Positions 1 to 7,136 of a stretch of 12,765 nucleotides of DNA are shown here, in pieces. Below the pieces are notes generated by a model. The model worked only from the letters and a program-made list of their open reading frames with translations, was not told the origin of the DNA and did not search any database. Numbering within the stretch: position 1 is the first letter of the stretch; every line of letters begins with the position of its first letter. The position numbers were made by a program, and so were the translations under genes. This DNA comes from CAZUVM01 sp964623885. Lineage in GTDB: Bacteria > Verrucomicrobiota > Verrucomicrobiia > Limisphaerales > UBA8199. The stretch spans positions 1 to 12,765 of the forward strand of contig CAZUVM010000131.1 in assembly GCA_964623885.1 (NCBI GenBank), in the 5' to 3' direction.

Positions 1-2
1 AT

Positions 3-1133
3 TTGACGAAGGAAGTCGACGATGCGGAAAGAGCATACCTGAGCACTCTGAAGGCGGATAAATCCGAAAACCAGAGCCGTTGGCACAAATATACCACGCT
101 CAACGCGACGAATGTCCCAGCCGTCATGCAATTGGCCAGCCTAGGCCCTGTTTCTTCTACCACGATTGACTCCCTGGTGTGGGTCGTTACCAACCGGCAG
201 GTGCAGGGAGGGTCACAGCGGCTTCGGCCCTATGGCCTGCAGGCGGTCGAGCTCTTGGCTGCGCATCATTACGCAACCAATCCAGCCGCCGGTCCGGTTT
301 GCTGGGGCCTGGCGAGCAACTGGGACTTCCGCCACCAGCCCAGTGTAACGTTTCTGGAAGAAGTTATTTCAAAGAATCCGGATCACAACGTCCGCGCATA
401 TGCCACCTACGCCCTGGCCAAACTCACTAAGCGCAAGGCCGAGTTACTGTCATGGCTGGAGACCACGCCTGAATTTCTCCCGGCCGAATCCCAGAAATAC
501 GGTGTTGAGGAGGCGAAGAAAGGCAATATGTTGATGGTCCTTGGTGACGCCGAGCGCTTGTACGAGAGCGTGCTCCTTTCCTATTCGAACTGTCCAGCTA
601 TTGGGAAAGCAGGTTTGCTGCTTGGGCAGAGGGCCACCGAGGAGCTGTACGAGGTACAGCACCTTTGGAGGGGCAAAGTGGCACCGCAGATTGATGGCGA
701 GGATCTCGACGGCAGGAAGATGAAATTGAGCGATTACCGGGGCAAAGTCGTTCTGCTGAGCTTTTGGGGCTCGTGGTGCGGCCCCTGCATGGGGATGCTC
801 CCGTTCGAGCAAAAACTGGCCGAGCGCATGGCTGGAAGACCGTTTGCGTTGGTCGGCGTGAATTCCGATGTAAGCCGGGCTGACGCCGCGGCCGCCGTTG
901 AGAGGGAGAAGCTCACCTGGCCGTCGTTCTGGTGCGGCACAAATGGTACTGACGGTAAGATCCCCACCAGTTGGAATATCACGGGATGGCCCACTGTTTA
1001 CGTCCTAGACCCGAAGGGTGCGATCCAACTCATGACGAAGGGCTTCGGCGGTACAAATACCGAGATGATCCTGAACGCAACCGTTGACCGATTGTTGAAC
1101 GAGCCGCAAGAAAAAGAAAGCAAAGTGGAATGA
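3..1133 (+). CDS. TlpA-like thioredoxin-fold protein with N-terminal helical domain (5' partial)
   Basis: This is probably an exported thiol-disulfide oxidoreductase of the TlpA/AhpC-TSA class found in Planctomycetes and Verrucomicrobia. Numbering is from the TTG at position 3. Residues 1-215 are a helical region with no catalytic motif. Residues 226-365 form the thioredoxin-like domain: an entry strand (APQIDGEDLDG), KLSDYRGKVVLLSFWGSWC, the active site WCGPC (W258-C262, cysteine codons within 777-788), the GVNSD strand, and the cis-proline loop GWPT (P330). Both active-site cysteines are present, so a redox role is plausible; the substrate is unknown. No signal peptide is visible, and full-length relatives begin with one. 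The frame is open to the left edge, so the true start is most likely outside the window and the TTG is only the first codon seen. The stop is TGA at 1131-1133. The next gene, a lipoprotein, starts 79 nt downstream. Confidence 0.85.
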   Translation: MTKEVDDAERAYLSTLKADKSENQSRWHKYTTLNATNVPAVMQLASLGPVSSTTIDSLVWVVTNRQVQGGSQRLRPYGLQAVELLAAHHYATNPAAGPVCWGLASNWDFRHQPSVTFLEEVISKNPDHNVRAYATYALAKLTKRKAELLSWLETTPEFLPAESQKYGVEEAKKGNMLMVLGDAERLYESVLLSYSNCPAIGKAGLLLGQRATEELYEVQHLWRGKVAPQIDGEDLDGRKMKLSDYRGKVVLLSFWGSWCGPCMGMLPFEQKLAERMAGRPFALVGVNSDVSRADAAAAVEREKLTWPSFWCGTNGTDGKIPTSWNITGWPTVYVLDPKGAIQLMTKGFGGTNTEMILNATVDRLLNEPQEKESKVE

Positions 1134-1212
1134 TGCTGTGTCGCAACGGACTTTCACCGGCAGCCAAGCCCGGCGTAGGTGCTGCGTTGGGCAACTAAAC
1201 AAAATCAAAATT

Positions 1213-1398
1213 ATGAAAATCAAGTCGTGGTTTAGAGGCACTGTTTATGTGGTAGCCGTGGTTCTACTGGCAGGATGCGCGACGGGTCGTAAGCCCGAGC
1301 AGGCCTCTTCTCATCAAGAAGCACCGCCCCTGATTGGGGCCATTCCCGATCAGAACGACCCCCACAACTGGCTTGATTTTGATGGGCGCGAATTCTAG
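1213..1398 (+). CDS. Small predicted lipoprotein (61 aa)
   Basis: This is a hypothetical envelope lipoprotein. The ATG at 1213 gives a short basic N-terminus (MKIKSW), a hydrophobic stretch and the lipobox LAGC with the lipidation cysteine at residue 22. That leaves a mature peptide of about 40 residues, rich in Pro, Gln, His and Asp, with no recognisable domain. A longer reading from GTG at 1138 would put about 25 basic residues before the signal peptide, so I prefer 1213. There is no Shine-Dalgarno sequence; the leader is A-rich (AAACAAAATCAAAATT). The gene stops at TAG 1396-1398, but the same frame stays open after it to 1593, so this could be the head of a longer gene cut by a nonsense change. 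The TAG-to-1593 extension has no domain I recognise. It follows the TlpA-like gene on the same strand and may be co-transcribed with it. Confidence 0.55.
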   Translation: MKIKSWFRGTVYVVAVVLLAGCATGRKPEQASSHQEAPPLIGAIPDQNDPHNWLDFDGREF

Positions 1399-1628
1399 GT
1401 GCCCGACCTTGTCCGCACCCCGGCCCAAGTTTTCGCTCCCCTGGACCGGCCACAGCCGGTTCAGTTTGCTGCAACGGACCATCAGCCGTCGTCGTCTCCC
1501 GGGAAAGCTCACCCAACATTGCCGTGCTCACATCTCACGCAACTGCACGAATTCGGCATGCCCGCATCAGCCCCCCCGACTCCGCGAATTTGATTTCAGC
1601 TTCGATTTCGGGGCGGAGCCATGTGTAG

Positions 1629-2201
1629 TCAGCCATTCCGTCGGCTGTGACCCCTTCGCCGCAGTGCCTCGGCCAGGAGGCGGCATATGTACGGATACAA
1701 ATCGCTCATGTCTCCCAAAACGGTGTCAGTCAAAGATAATGTCATATCGTCAGGGCAAGTTGGTCTGGTGTCGTGTAGGTGAAGCAAGTGGGCCAGGTGG
1801 CCGCGCGTGCCCATCTTGAGCCGACAGGCGATCCAATCCAGCGTTACAGTCGTTTCCGCACGCAGCTGCAGCGCCAGCTTAATCTTAAAGGGATGCCTTT
1901 TGCGCCAGCGGCCCAATTGTGCTTCGGGAAGGCCGTGGTTGTGGAGGGCTTCAGCTACGAGATGCTCCGCTTTTGCCTGCGCTGATTCCCACAACTCCGA
2001 GCCGTAGTGCCATTTGCCACGCTGCTCCTCGATATACTTGAGCAGGTCCGCACGAAATTGTTCGGAGCCGATGCACCAGTCGGCAGAGACCGGTTTAAAC
2101 TCCTCTTCCAGTTCCGCCTGTCGGCGCGCTTCCATGACGGGGGAGAATTGTCGACCCGCGCCGAGCCGGTCCCACCGCGGTTCGCGGCGAATACCTAGAT
2201 T
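1629..2201 (-). pseudogene. C-terminal remnant of REP-associated (IS200-like) transposase
   Basis: An ATG-initiated frame (2135 down to 1629, 168 aa) matches the accessory C-terminal region I know from verrucomicrobial REP-associated tyrosine transposases. Landmarks in order are MEARRQ, the WCIGSEQFRADLL block, HYGSELWESAQAKAEHLVAE, a basic RWRKRHPFK segment and the helix-turn-helix-like RLRAETT.TLDWIACRLKMGT. The expected forms are WCLGSE.F...LL, HYG...R..AEAKAERIVAEEL, RRKGDP.K and ETTMTL.WIA.RL.MGT. The same frame continues upstream of the ATG to about 2201 with family-like sequence (RWDRLGAGRQF), then hits a stop at 2202-2204. The catalytic N-terminal half, with the HUH motif and nucleophilic tyrosine, is absent, so the gene cannot be an active transposase. 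The alternative is a free-standing DNA-binding protein starting at 2135, but family-like residues before that ATG argue for truncation. I see no complete copy in the window that could act on it in trans. Confidence 0.7.
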
Positions 2202-2398
2202 TCAACCTCCGCGCTCTGGTCGCCGATGACCAGAGTGCCGTCTCTTACGACTGGGCTATATACCCCATTTGAGCGACAGCCAAACCGGTGACAATGGTGC
2301 CAATCATGGAATAAGGTCCACATATGTTCGCTGAGGGCAAAACCAATTTTTCCACCCTGCGGAGCGCCCAGTACGTGTGGTGAGCAAAAACCAAATTC
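2195..2398 (-). pseudogene. Possible C-terminal fragment of a beta-propeller-like protein
   Basis: A minus-strand frame of 67 codons lies between stops at 2399-2401 and 2195-2197. Its last 22 residues (VYSPVVRDGTLVIGDQSAEV, then EI and stop) resemble a PQQ-type propeller blade of the form .y.SPVv.dGt.yiG. The preceding residues, rich in His, Trp and Cys, do not fit a known family, and there is no good start codon. A second frame across the same bases is also open. I regard this as a weak candidate for a gene remnant next to the transposase remnant; it may be chance. Apart from this and the hairpin at 2211-2238, I see nothing in 2202-2449. Confidence 0.2.
2211..2238. repeat. Perfect-core inverted repeat (hairpin)
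   Basis: CTCTGGTC (2214-2221) and GACCAGAG (2228-2235) are exact reverse complements around a 6-nt loop (GCCGAT). The stem extends to 11 bp (2211-2238) with one G-T pair. No T-run follows on either strand, so it is not a standard terminator. It lies just beyond the 5' end of the REP-type transposase remnant, where a REP/BIME-like hairpin would be expected, but it also lies in a possible coding remnant. Confidence 0.5.
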
Positions 2399-2449
2399 CT
2401 ATCAGCCTATGTTCTGGCGCGGAACAAGTCTCGCCTGCCATACCGGCTT

Positions 2450-2454
2450 AGGAG
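2450..2454 (+). promoter_or_regulatory. Possible ribosome binding site of the beta-helix gene
   Basis: AGGAG lies 13 nt before the ATG at 2468. The spacing is longer than ideal, but it is the only purine-rich match and it supports this ATG, which also gives a clean signal peptide. Confidence 0.35.
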
Positions 2455-2467
2455 CGAGCGCCGGCCT

Positions 2468-4441
2468 ATGAGGACCTGCGTCGTTGGCTCAGCGAAACCC
2501 GCGCTTCTTCTGATGGCGTTCCTGGTGCTGGCTCAGCCCCTCCGTGCTCAGACTAATTCCTGGCTCAGTTCCGGGTCAGGCCATTGGCAGGACGGCTTCA
2601 ATTGGTTGGGCGGCCTGCCAAGCCTCTCTCAATCCATCTTCATCACAAACGCCGGAGTCAAGAGCGTCTTAATTGACAGCACCACGCTCGCTTTCCCAAC
2701 GACCATGATCGTCTCGAATCTGACGGTAAGCGGGAATAATAACAGCCTGCTTATCGACGGAGCCGGCTTGCTGCTCCCGTTCCTGGTCGAGCACGAATTC
2801 GACCTGACGGACGGAGGCACGCTGCAGGTCAGCAGTTCGGCCATCCAGGTGGACGGCGTCATGAAGCTCGATGGGACAGGCAGCCTCTTCGATTTCATCT
2901 CGGGCTGGGCCTCCGTTTCCAATTTGGTCATAGGCAGCGCGACCTCCGCCAACTGCCTGGTCACCGTTGAGGGGGGCGCAAGTCTCTTTGTCACCAATCT
3001 CCTTGGCACCGCTTATCTTGACGTCGCGCACGGCGGTTCCCTCACACTCAATGGCGGCTTTTTGCAAGCGGGCGGCCTCATGCTGACCAACGGCGGCGCG
3101 TTCAACGATTTGGCTGGAAACCTCAATTTATCCGGGCCGTTCCAGGTCGAGCGCGGTGGCAGCGTCACCCTCTCCAACGCCCTGGTAACGACGCCTTTCA
3201 ACTTCACGCTTGGTTCGTTAACCGGCTCCACCGGGACGTTGCAGGTGCTGGACGGGGGCTTCCTCGGCGTCGAGGGCACGCTCGACATTGGCCTCAACGG
3301 CAGTGGGACACAAGGCGCGGGTGTCGGCACGGTCACCGTATCGAATGCGGCGCTCGCGACGACGACCATCAACCTCGGCAACAACGCCGGGGGTGTCGGC
3401 GGCCTGCTGATGCAAAGCAACGCCCTGGTGATCATCAATTCGAGCTTAAACGTTATCAGCGGCTCGATGTCGGCGACGAGTGTTGTCACCGTGCTCGGCG
3501 GCCAGATCATGGCGAATAATGTCTCGGCCCGCATTGGGCAGGTGGGCAGCGGCCGCATGGAGATTTTCGGCGGCAACGTGGTTCTGCGCCGGCTCATCCT
3601 CGGCACCACCAACCGCCTCGGCACCGGTGAACTGTACATGAACGGCGGCTTCCTCCAGGTGCTCGGTCTTGGCGACGGCCCCGGTGCCGGACTCGATTCG
3701 AATTTTATCATTTGGGCTGGCGGTGACCTGGATGGAAGCGGCACCAGCCTGACCATTGGAGATGGCCACGACTCGGCCGTCAAGGTTAGCGACAACTTTG
3801 TCGGGTCTTTGGCCTCGGTCTACGCGGGGGTCAGCCCGGGCTATCGCGGCTCCTGGGAACAAACCGGCGGCACAGTTTATATCAGCACCAACTTTATCGT
3901 CGGCGATTGTGACAATGGTGCCTTGGGCTTCGTGGATCTCAGTGGCGGCGTGCTTTATATCACCAACGCGGCGCACACGGCCCTCCTGGACGTGCGGAAC
4001 GGGACGGTGGCGCTCCAACCTGGTGGCACGCTGGTCGTGGATACCCTTGTCGTAACCAACTCGTGCGGCCATTTCATAAATTACGGCGGCACGCTCATCA
4101 TGAACAATCCGCCTATCCTTGCAGCCGACATGGATGCGGACAATACCGGGCAATGCAACGCAACGAAGCTTGCTGCGGGCCTGAACCCATTTGACCCGAA
4201 TTCGGTCTTTGAAATCCTCAGCGTCACGCTGACCAACGGCAACGATACTGTTGTGGCGTGGACGACCGAGGGCGGACACAACTATGTGGTCCAGACCACC
4301 ACCAGCCCGAACGGCACCTGCTTTCAGGACTTGAGTCCGGTGATTCCCGCCCCGGGACCCGGCGCGGGCACGAACACTTATCTCCATCCGGGCGGCGCGA
4401 GCGACGGAGCCCGCCTTTACCGCGTCCGACTGAGCCCATAA
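2468..4441 (+). CDS. Exported beta-helix / autotransporter-passenger-like repeat protein
   Basis: This is a predicted secreted or surface protein of 657 aa. Residues 1-27 form a signal peptide with hydrophobic core LLLMAFLVLA and an A-x-A-like cleavage region at LRAQ. The mature start has the GHWQDGFNWLGGLP pattern common at the head of verrucomicrobial passenger-like proteins. Residues 55-550 are low-complexity repeats of short beta strands (GGSLTLNGG, TLQVLDGG, GTVTVSNA, GGTLVVD), consistent with a right-handed beta-helix. Residues 554-576 carry a DxDxDxT calcium-loop pattern followed by GLNPFDP, as in TSP3-like linkers. Residues 580-657 form a small beta domain ending LYRVRLSP, a tail common on exported proteins of this phylum. 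No catalytic residues are recognised, so a structural, adhesive or polymer-binding role is a guess. The stop is only 9 nt before the kinase start, suggesting co-transcription. Confidence 0.75.
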   Translation: MRTCVVGSAKPALLLMAFLVLAQPLRAQTNSWLSSGSGHWQDGFNWLGGLPSLSQSIFITNAGVKSVLIDSTTLAFPTTMIVSNLTVSGNNNSLLIDGAGLLLPFLVEHEFDLTDGGTLQVSSSAIQVDGVMKLDGTGSLFDFISGWASVSNLVIGSATSANCLVTVEGGASLFVTNLLGTAYLDVAHGGSLTLNGGFLQAGGLMLTNGGAFNDLAGNLNLSGPFQVERGGSVTLSNALVTTPFNFTLGSLTGSTGTLQVLDGGFLGVEGTLDIGLNGSGTQGAGVGTVTVSNAALATTTINLGNNAGGVGGLLMQSNALVIINSSLNVISGSMSATSVVTVLGGQIMANNVSARIGQVGSGRMEIFGGNVVLRRLILGTTNRLGTGELYMNGGFLQVLGLGDGPGAGLDSNFIIWAGGDLDGSGTSLTIGDGHDSAVKVSDNFVGSLASVYAGVSPGYRGSWEQTGGTVYISTNFIVGDCDNGALGFVDLSGGVLYITNAAHTALLDVRNGTVALQPGGTLVVDTLVVTNSCGHFINYGGTLIMNNPPILAADMDADNTGQCNATKLAAGLNPFDPNSVFEILSVTLTNGNDTVVAWTTEGGHNYVVQTTTSPNGTCFQDLSPVIPAPGPGAGTNTYLHPGGASDGARLYRVRLSP

Positions 4442-4450
4442 CGCCCCAAT

Positions 4451-6985
4451 ATGCAAAATCTCGGTGAATCCACCACCGTCTTCGCAGACCAGGCCGTCGA
4501 GGCCCCACCCGCCGGACTGCGCAAGGGCGAAAAAATCGGCCGTTATCAAATTCTCCAGTTGCTGGGCCAGGGCGGCTACGGCTCGGTCTATGTCGCCGAG
4601 CAAGAAGAGCCGGTGCGGCGGCGCGTGGCCCTCAAGGTGATCAAATTGGGCATGGACACCGAACAGGTCGTCGCGCGCTTCGAGGCCGAGCGCCAGGCCC
4701 TCTCGCTGATGGACCATCCCAGCATTGCCAAGGTTCTGGATGCGGGAGCGACGGACACCGGCCGGCCGTTCTTTGTCATGGAATTGGTGCGCGGCATTAA
4801 GATTACCGAGTATTGTGACCAGAACCAATTGACCACCGCGCAACGCCTGCAGTTGTTCGCGCAGGTTTGCCGCGCGCTCCAACATGCCCACCAAAAGGGG
4901 ATCATCCACCGCGATATCAAGCCCTCCAATATCCTGGTTACCTTGCACGACGGCGTGCCCGTCCCGAAAGTTATTGATTTCGGCATCGCCAAGGCCATGA
5001 ACCAGCGGCTGACCGACAAAATCCTCTTCACCGAGTTCCATCAATTCTTCGGCACGCCCGCTTACATGAGCCCCGAACAGGCCGAGATGAGCGGCCTGGA
5101 TGTGGACACGCGCAGCGACGTCTATTCGCTGGGCGTACTGCTCTACGAGCTGCTCACGGGCCAAACGCCCTTCGATCCCGCCCAACTCGCCAGGGCCGGC
5201 CTCGACGACATGCGGCGCACCATTCGCGAACAGGAGCCGTCGCGGCCCTCGACGAAATTGAGCACCATGCAAGCCGCCGATTTGACCACCATCGCGCGGC
5301 AGCGGTGCTCAGTCCCGCCCAAGCTCATCCATCAGCTCCGGGGCGACCTCGACTGGATCGCAATGAAGGCGCTGGAAAAGGACCGCACCCGGCGGTACGA
5401 GACCGCCAGCAGCTTCGCCAGCGACATCGAGCATTTTCTCAAGGGCGAACCGGTCCACGCTCATCCGCCCAGCCGATTCTATCGCTTCCGGAAGATGGTG
5501 GGACGAAACAAAATGGCCTGCGCGGGCTCTGCCGTCGTCACCATCGCCGTCATCGGTGGACTGGTCTTGTCCACCTGGATGTTTCTGATTAAACAGCAAG
5601 CGCTCAAGCGGGCCGACCTCGAGGCCCGGCACAGCCGGGAAGTGGCCAGGTTCCTCGAAGAAATGCTCCAGGGAGTTGGGCCCTCCGTCGCGTTGGGCCG
5701 GGACACCCGATTGCTGCTGGATATATTAGAAAAGACCACCAAGCGCGTGACCACCGAATTAAAGGACCAGCCCGAGGTGCAAGCCGAGATTTGCAATACG
5801 ATTGGCGAAGTCTATCGCGCGCTCGGCCAGTCCGCTAAAGCCGAGCAGATGCACCGCGGCGCGCGCGCCCTGCAAAGTCATAGTCCCTGGGTCAGCCGGG
5901 CCGCTGTGGCCACTTCGCTTGAAGATCTGGCGTTGGTGCTGCGCGACCAGGGCCAGCTTGCCGAGGCGGAGTCCCTGCATCGTGAAGTCCTGGACTTGCG
6001 GCGCAAACTTTACGGCGAGAACCATCCTGATGTCGCCAATTCCCTCAATCACCTCGCCCTGGTGCTCCGCAGCGAGGGCAGGGCACCCGAGGCCGAATCG
6101 CTTCACCGTGCCGCGCTGGCAATTCAGAAAAAGCTCTTTGGCGAGCATCATGGCGCCATTGCCACCACTCTGAACAACCTCGCCCTGGCGCTGTGTGATG
6201 AAGGCAAACTGGCGGAGGCCGAGGCCACTTTCCGCGCATCGCTCGCCCTGGAGCAAGAGTTGCCCGGCCCAAGCAAACCAGCGATCGCCATAACGCTCGA
6301 CAACCTCGCTTTTGTCCTGCGCGACCAGGAGCGCCTCGACGATGCCGAGAAGCTCGATCTCCACTCCCTCGATTTATTGCGCGGGGTTTTTCCTGCGGAC
6401 CATCCGGCGATCGCTACCGCCCTCAATAACCTCTCTATGATTAGGAGCGAGCAAGGCCATTTTGAGGATGCGGAAAAACTCTGCCTCGAGGGCCTAGCCA
6501 TGCGCCGGAAACTACAGTGCGACGGGTCCCCCGAAATCGCCGCCTCATTCGACAATTTGGCCCTGATTTTGCGCCGGCTCAAACGGCTGCCCGAGGCCGA
6601 AACCAACGCGCAATCGGCGCTGGAGATTCGGAAAAAAATTTATGGAGACACCGGCCTCCCGGTGGCTGCGTCCCTTAACACGATGGGCCAGGTTTATCGC
6701 GATGAGGGCAAGCTCGCGCAAGCCGAGGATGCTTTTCGCCGCGCTCTGGCGCTCCAAAAAAACTTTCTGCCTGCCGAACACCCCGCGGTTGCCTCCACCC
6801 TGAGTAACCTCGCGCTCGTGCTGCGCGACGAAGGGAGACTGCCTGAAGCGGAGACGGCCATTCGCACGGCGCTGGCCGTGCGCAGGAAGGTTCTGGGCGA
6901 TGCACACCCGGCCGTCGCCGCTTCGCTGAGGGACCTAACTAATGTCCAGGCGCTGCAGTCCACTGCCGCCCAGGCCCGTGAATGA
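4451..6985 (+). CDS. Membrane serine/threonine protein kinase with C-terminal TPR array
   Basis: This is a Hanks-type Ser/Thr kinase of 844 aa. The kinase domain covers about residues 31-330 and has all key motifs: glycine loop GQGGYGSV (39-46), VALK lysine K62, HRDIKPSN (153-160, catalytic D155), DFG (176-178) and GTPAYMSPE (201-209). It should be catalytically competent. One hydrophobic segment (about 355-380) follows. Residues 441-475 look like one degenerate TPR, and 486-821 are eight uninterrupted 42-residue TPR units, then a 23-residue tail. This architecture is common and highly expanded in Verrucomicrobia and Planctomycetes. By family precedent the N-terminal kinase is cytoplasmic and the TPR part may face the periplasm, but basic residues flank the membrane segment on both sides, so topology is uncertain. 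The start follows the beta-helix gene by 9 nt and has no Shine-Dalgarno site, suggesting translation coupled to that gene. The substrate is unknown and no sigma factor gene is adjacent here. Confidence 0.93.
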   Translation: MQNLGESTTVFADQAVEAPPAGLRKGEKIGRYQILQLLGQGGYGSVYVAEQEEPVRRRVALKVIKLGMDTEQVVARFEAERQALSLMDHPSIAKVLDAGATDTGRPFFVMELVRGIKITEYCDQNQLTTAQRLQLFAQVCRALQHAHQKGIIHRDIKPSNILVTLHDGVPVPKVIDFGIAKAMNQRLTDKILFTEFHQFFGTPAYMSPEQAEMSGLDVDTRSDVYSLGVLLYELLTGQTPFDPAQLARAGLDDMRRTIREQEPSRPSTKLSTMQAADLTTIARQRCSVPPKLIHQLRGDLDWIAMKALEKDRTRRYETASSFASDIEHFLKGEPVHAHPPSRFYRFRKMVGRNKMACAGSAVVTIAVIGGLVLSTWMFLIKQQALKRADLEARHSREVARFLEEMLQGVGPSVALGRDTRLLLDILEKTTKRVTTELKDQPEVQAEICNTIGEVYRALGQSAKAEQMHRGARALQSHSPWVSRAAVATSLEDLALVLRDQGQLAEAESLHREVLDLRRKLYGENHPDVANSLNHLALVLRSEGRAPEAESLHRAALAIQKKLFGEHHGAIATTLNNLALALCDEGKLAEAEATFRASLALEQELPGPSKPAIAITLDNLAFVLRDQERLDDAEKLDLHSLDLLRGVFPADHPAIATALNNLSMIRSEQGHFEDAEKLCLEGLAMRRKLQCDGSPEIAASFDNLALILRRLKRLPEAETNAQSALEIRKKIYGDTGLPVAASLNTMGQVYRDEGKLAQAEDAFRRALALQKNFLPAEHPAVASTLSNLALVLRDEGRLPEAETAIRTALAVRRKVLGDAHPAVAASLRDLTNVQALQSTAAQARE
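5906..6913 (+). repeat. Eight tandem 126-bp units encoding TPRs (within the kinase gene)
   Basis: The codons for residues 486-821 of the kinase divide into eight units of exactly 42 residues with no insertion or deletion. Each unit begins with a [VI]A.[ST][LF]-type helix, has [AD]E at the start of the second helix and ends near a .HP[AD]-type turn. The units are diverged in sequence, so this is an old protein-level repeat rather than a recent DNA duplication. Confidence 0.85.
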
Positions 6986-7136
6986 TGTGTGGCACATTGC
7001 AGCACCGCTGGAAGCGCTCACTTCGTGAGATTGTCAAGTTCGTAAGATGTGATAACCATTAAGGACGGTTGAGAGAAAGGTCTCTCCACGGTAAGACGTT
7101 GTTGCTCGTAGTTAGCAAACACAACAACAAAAGACC
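6986..7136 (+). ncRNA. Candidate bridge-RNA-encoding leader of the IS110 element
   Basis: The 151 nt between the kinase stop and the transposase ATG contain no credible gene. IS110-group elements are known to encode a structured bridge RNA in the non-coding end upstream of the transposase. Local hairpins visible here are CTCAC/GTGAG (7017-7029, 3-nt loop), GAGAG/CTCTC (7071-7086, 6-nt loop) and GTTGTTG/CAACAAC (7098-7128, 17-nt loop). The space is a little short for a typical bridge RNA plus left end, and I could not assign guide loops. The assignment rests on family knowledge and position only; the RNA could instead lie downstream, as in the IS1111 group. Confidence 0.3.

Noticed and set aside
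1138..1212. GTG start at 1138 for the lipoprotein
   Set aside because: It would put a basic 25-residue extension before a clear lipoprotein signal peptide that starts at the ATG at 1213.
3013..3795. 260-codon minus-strand frame, very rich in Pro, Ser and Thr
   Set aside because: It mirrors the Gly/Asn/Leu-rich repeats of the beta-helix gene on the plus strand; the composition is an antisense artefact.
3446..5272. 608-codon open frame on the minus strand
   Set aside because: It lies antisense to the beta-helix and kinase genes, whose motifs are unmistakable. It has no recognised domain, and long antisense frames are expected with this codon usage.
5759..6364. 201-codon minus-strand frame
   Set aside because: Antisense to the TPR array. 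Its apparent repetition is the shadow of the 42-residue units.
7031..7056. Possible promoter before the transposase (TTGTCA with GATAAC)
   Set aside because: The spacer is only 14 nt and the -10 match is poor; in IS110 elements the strong promoter often forms only at the circle junction.
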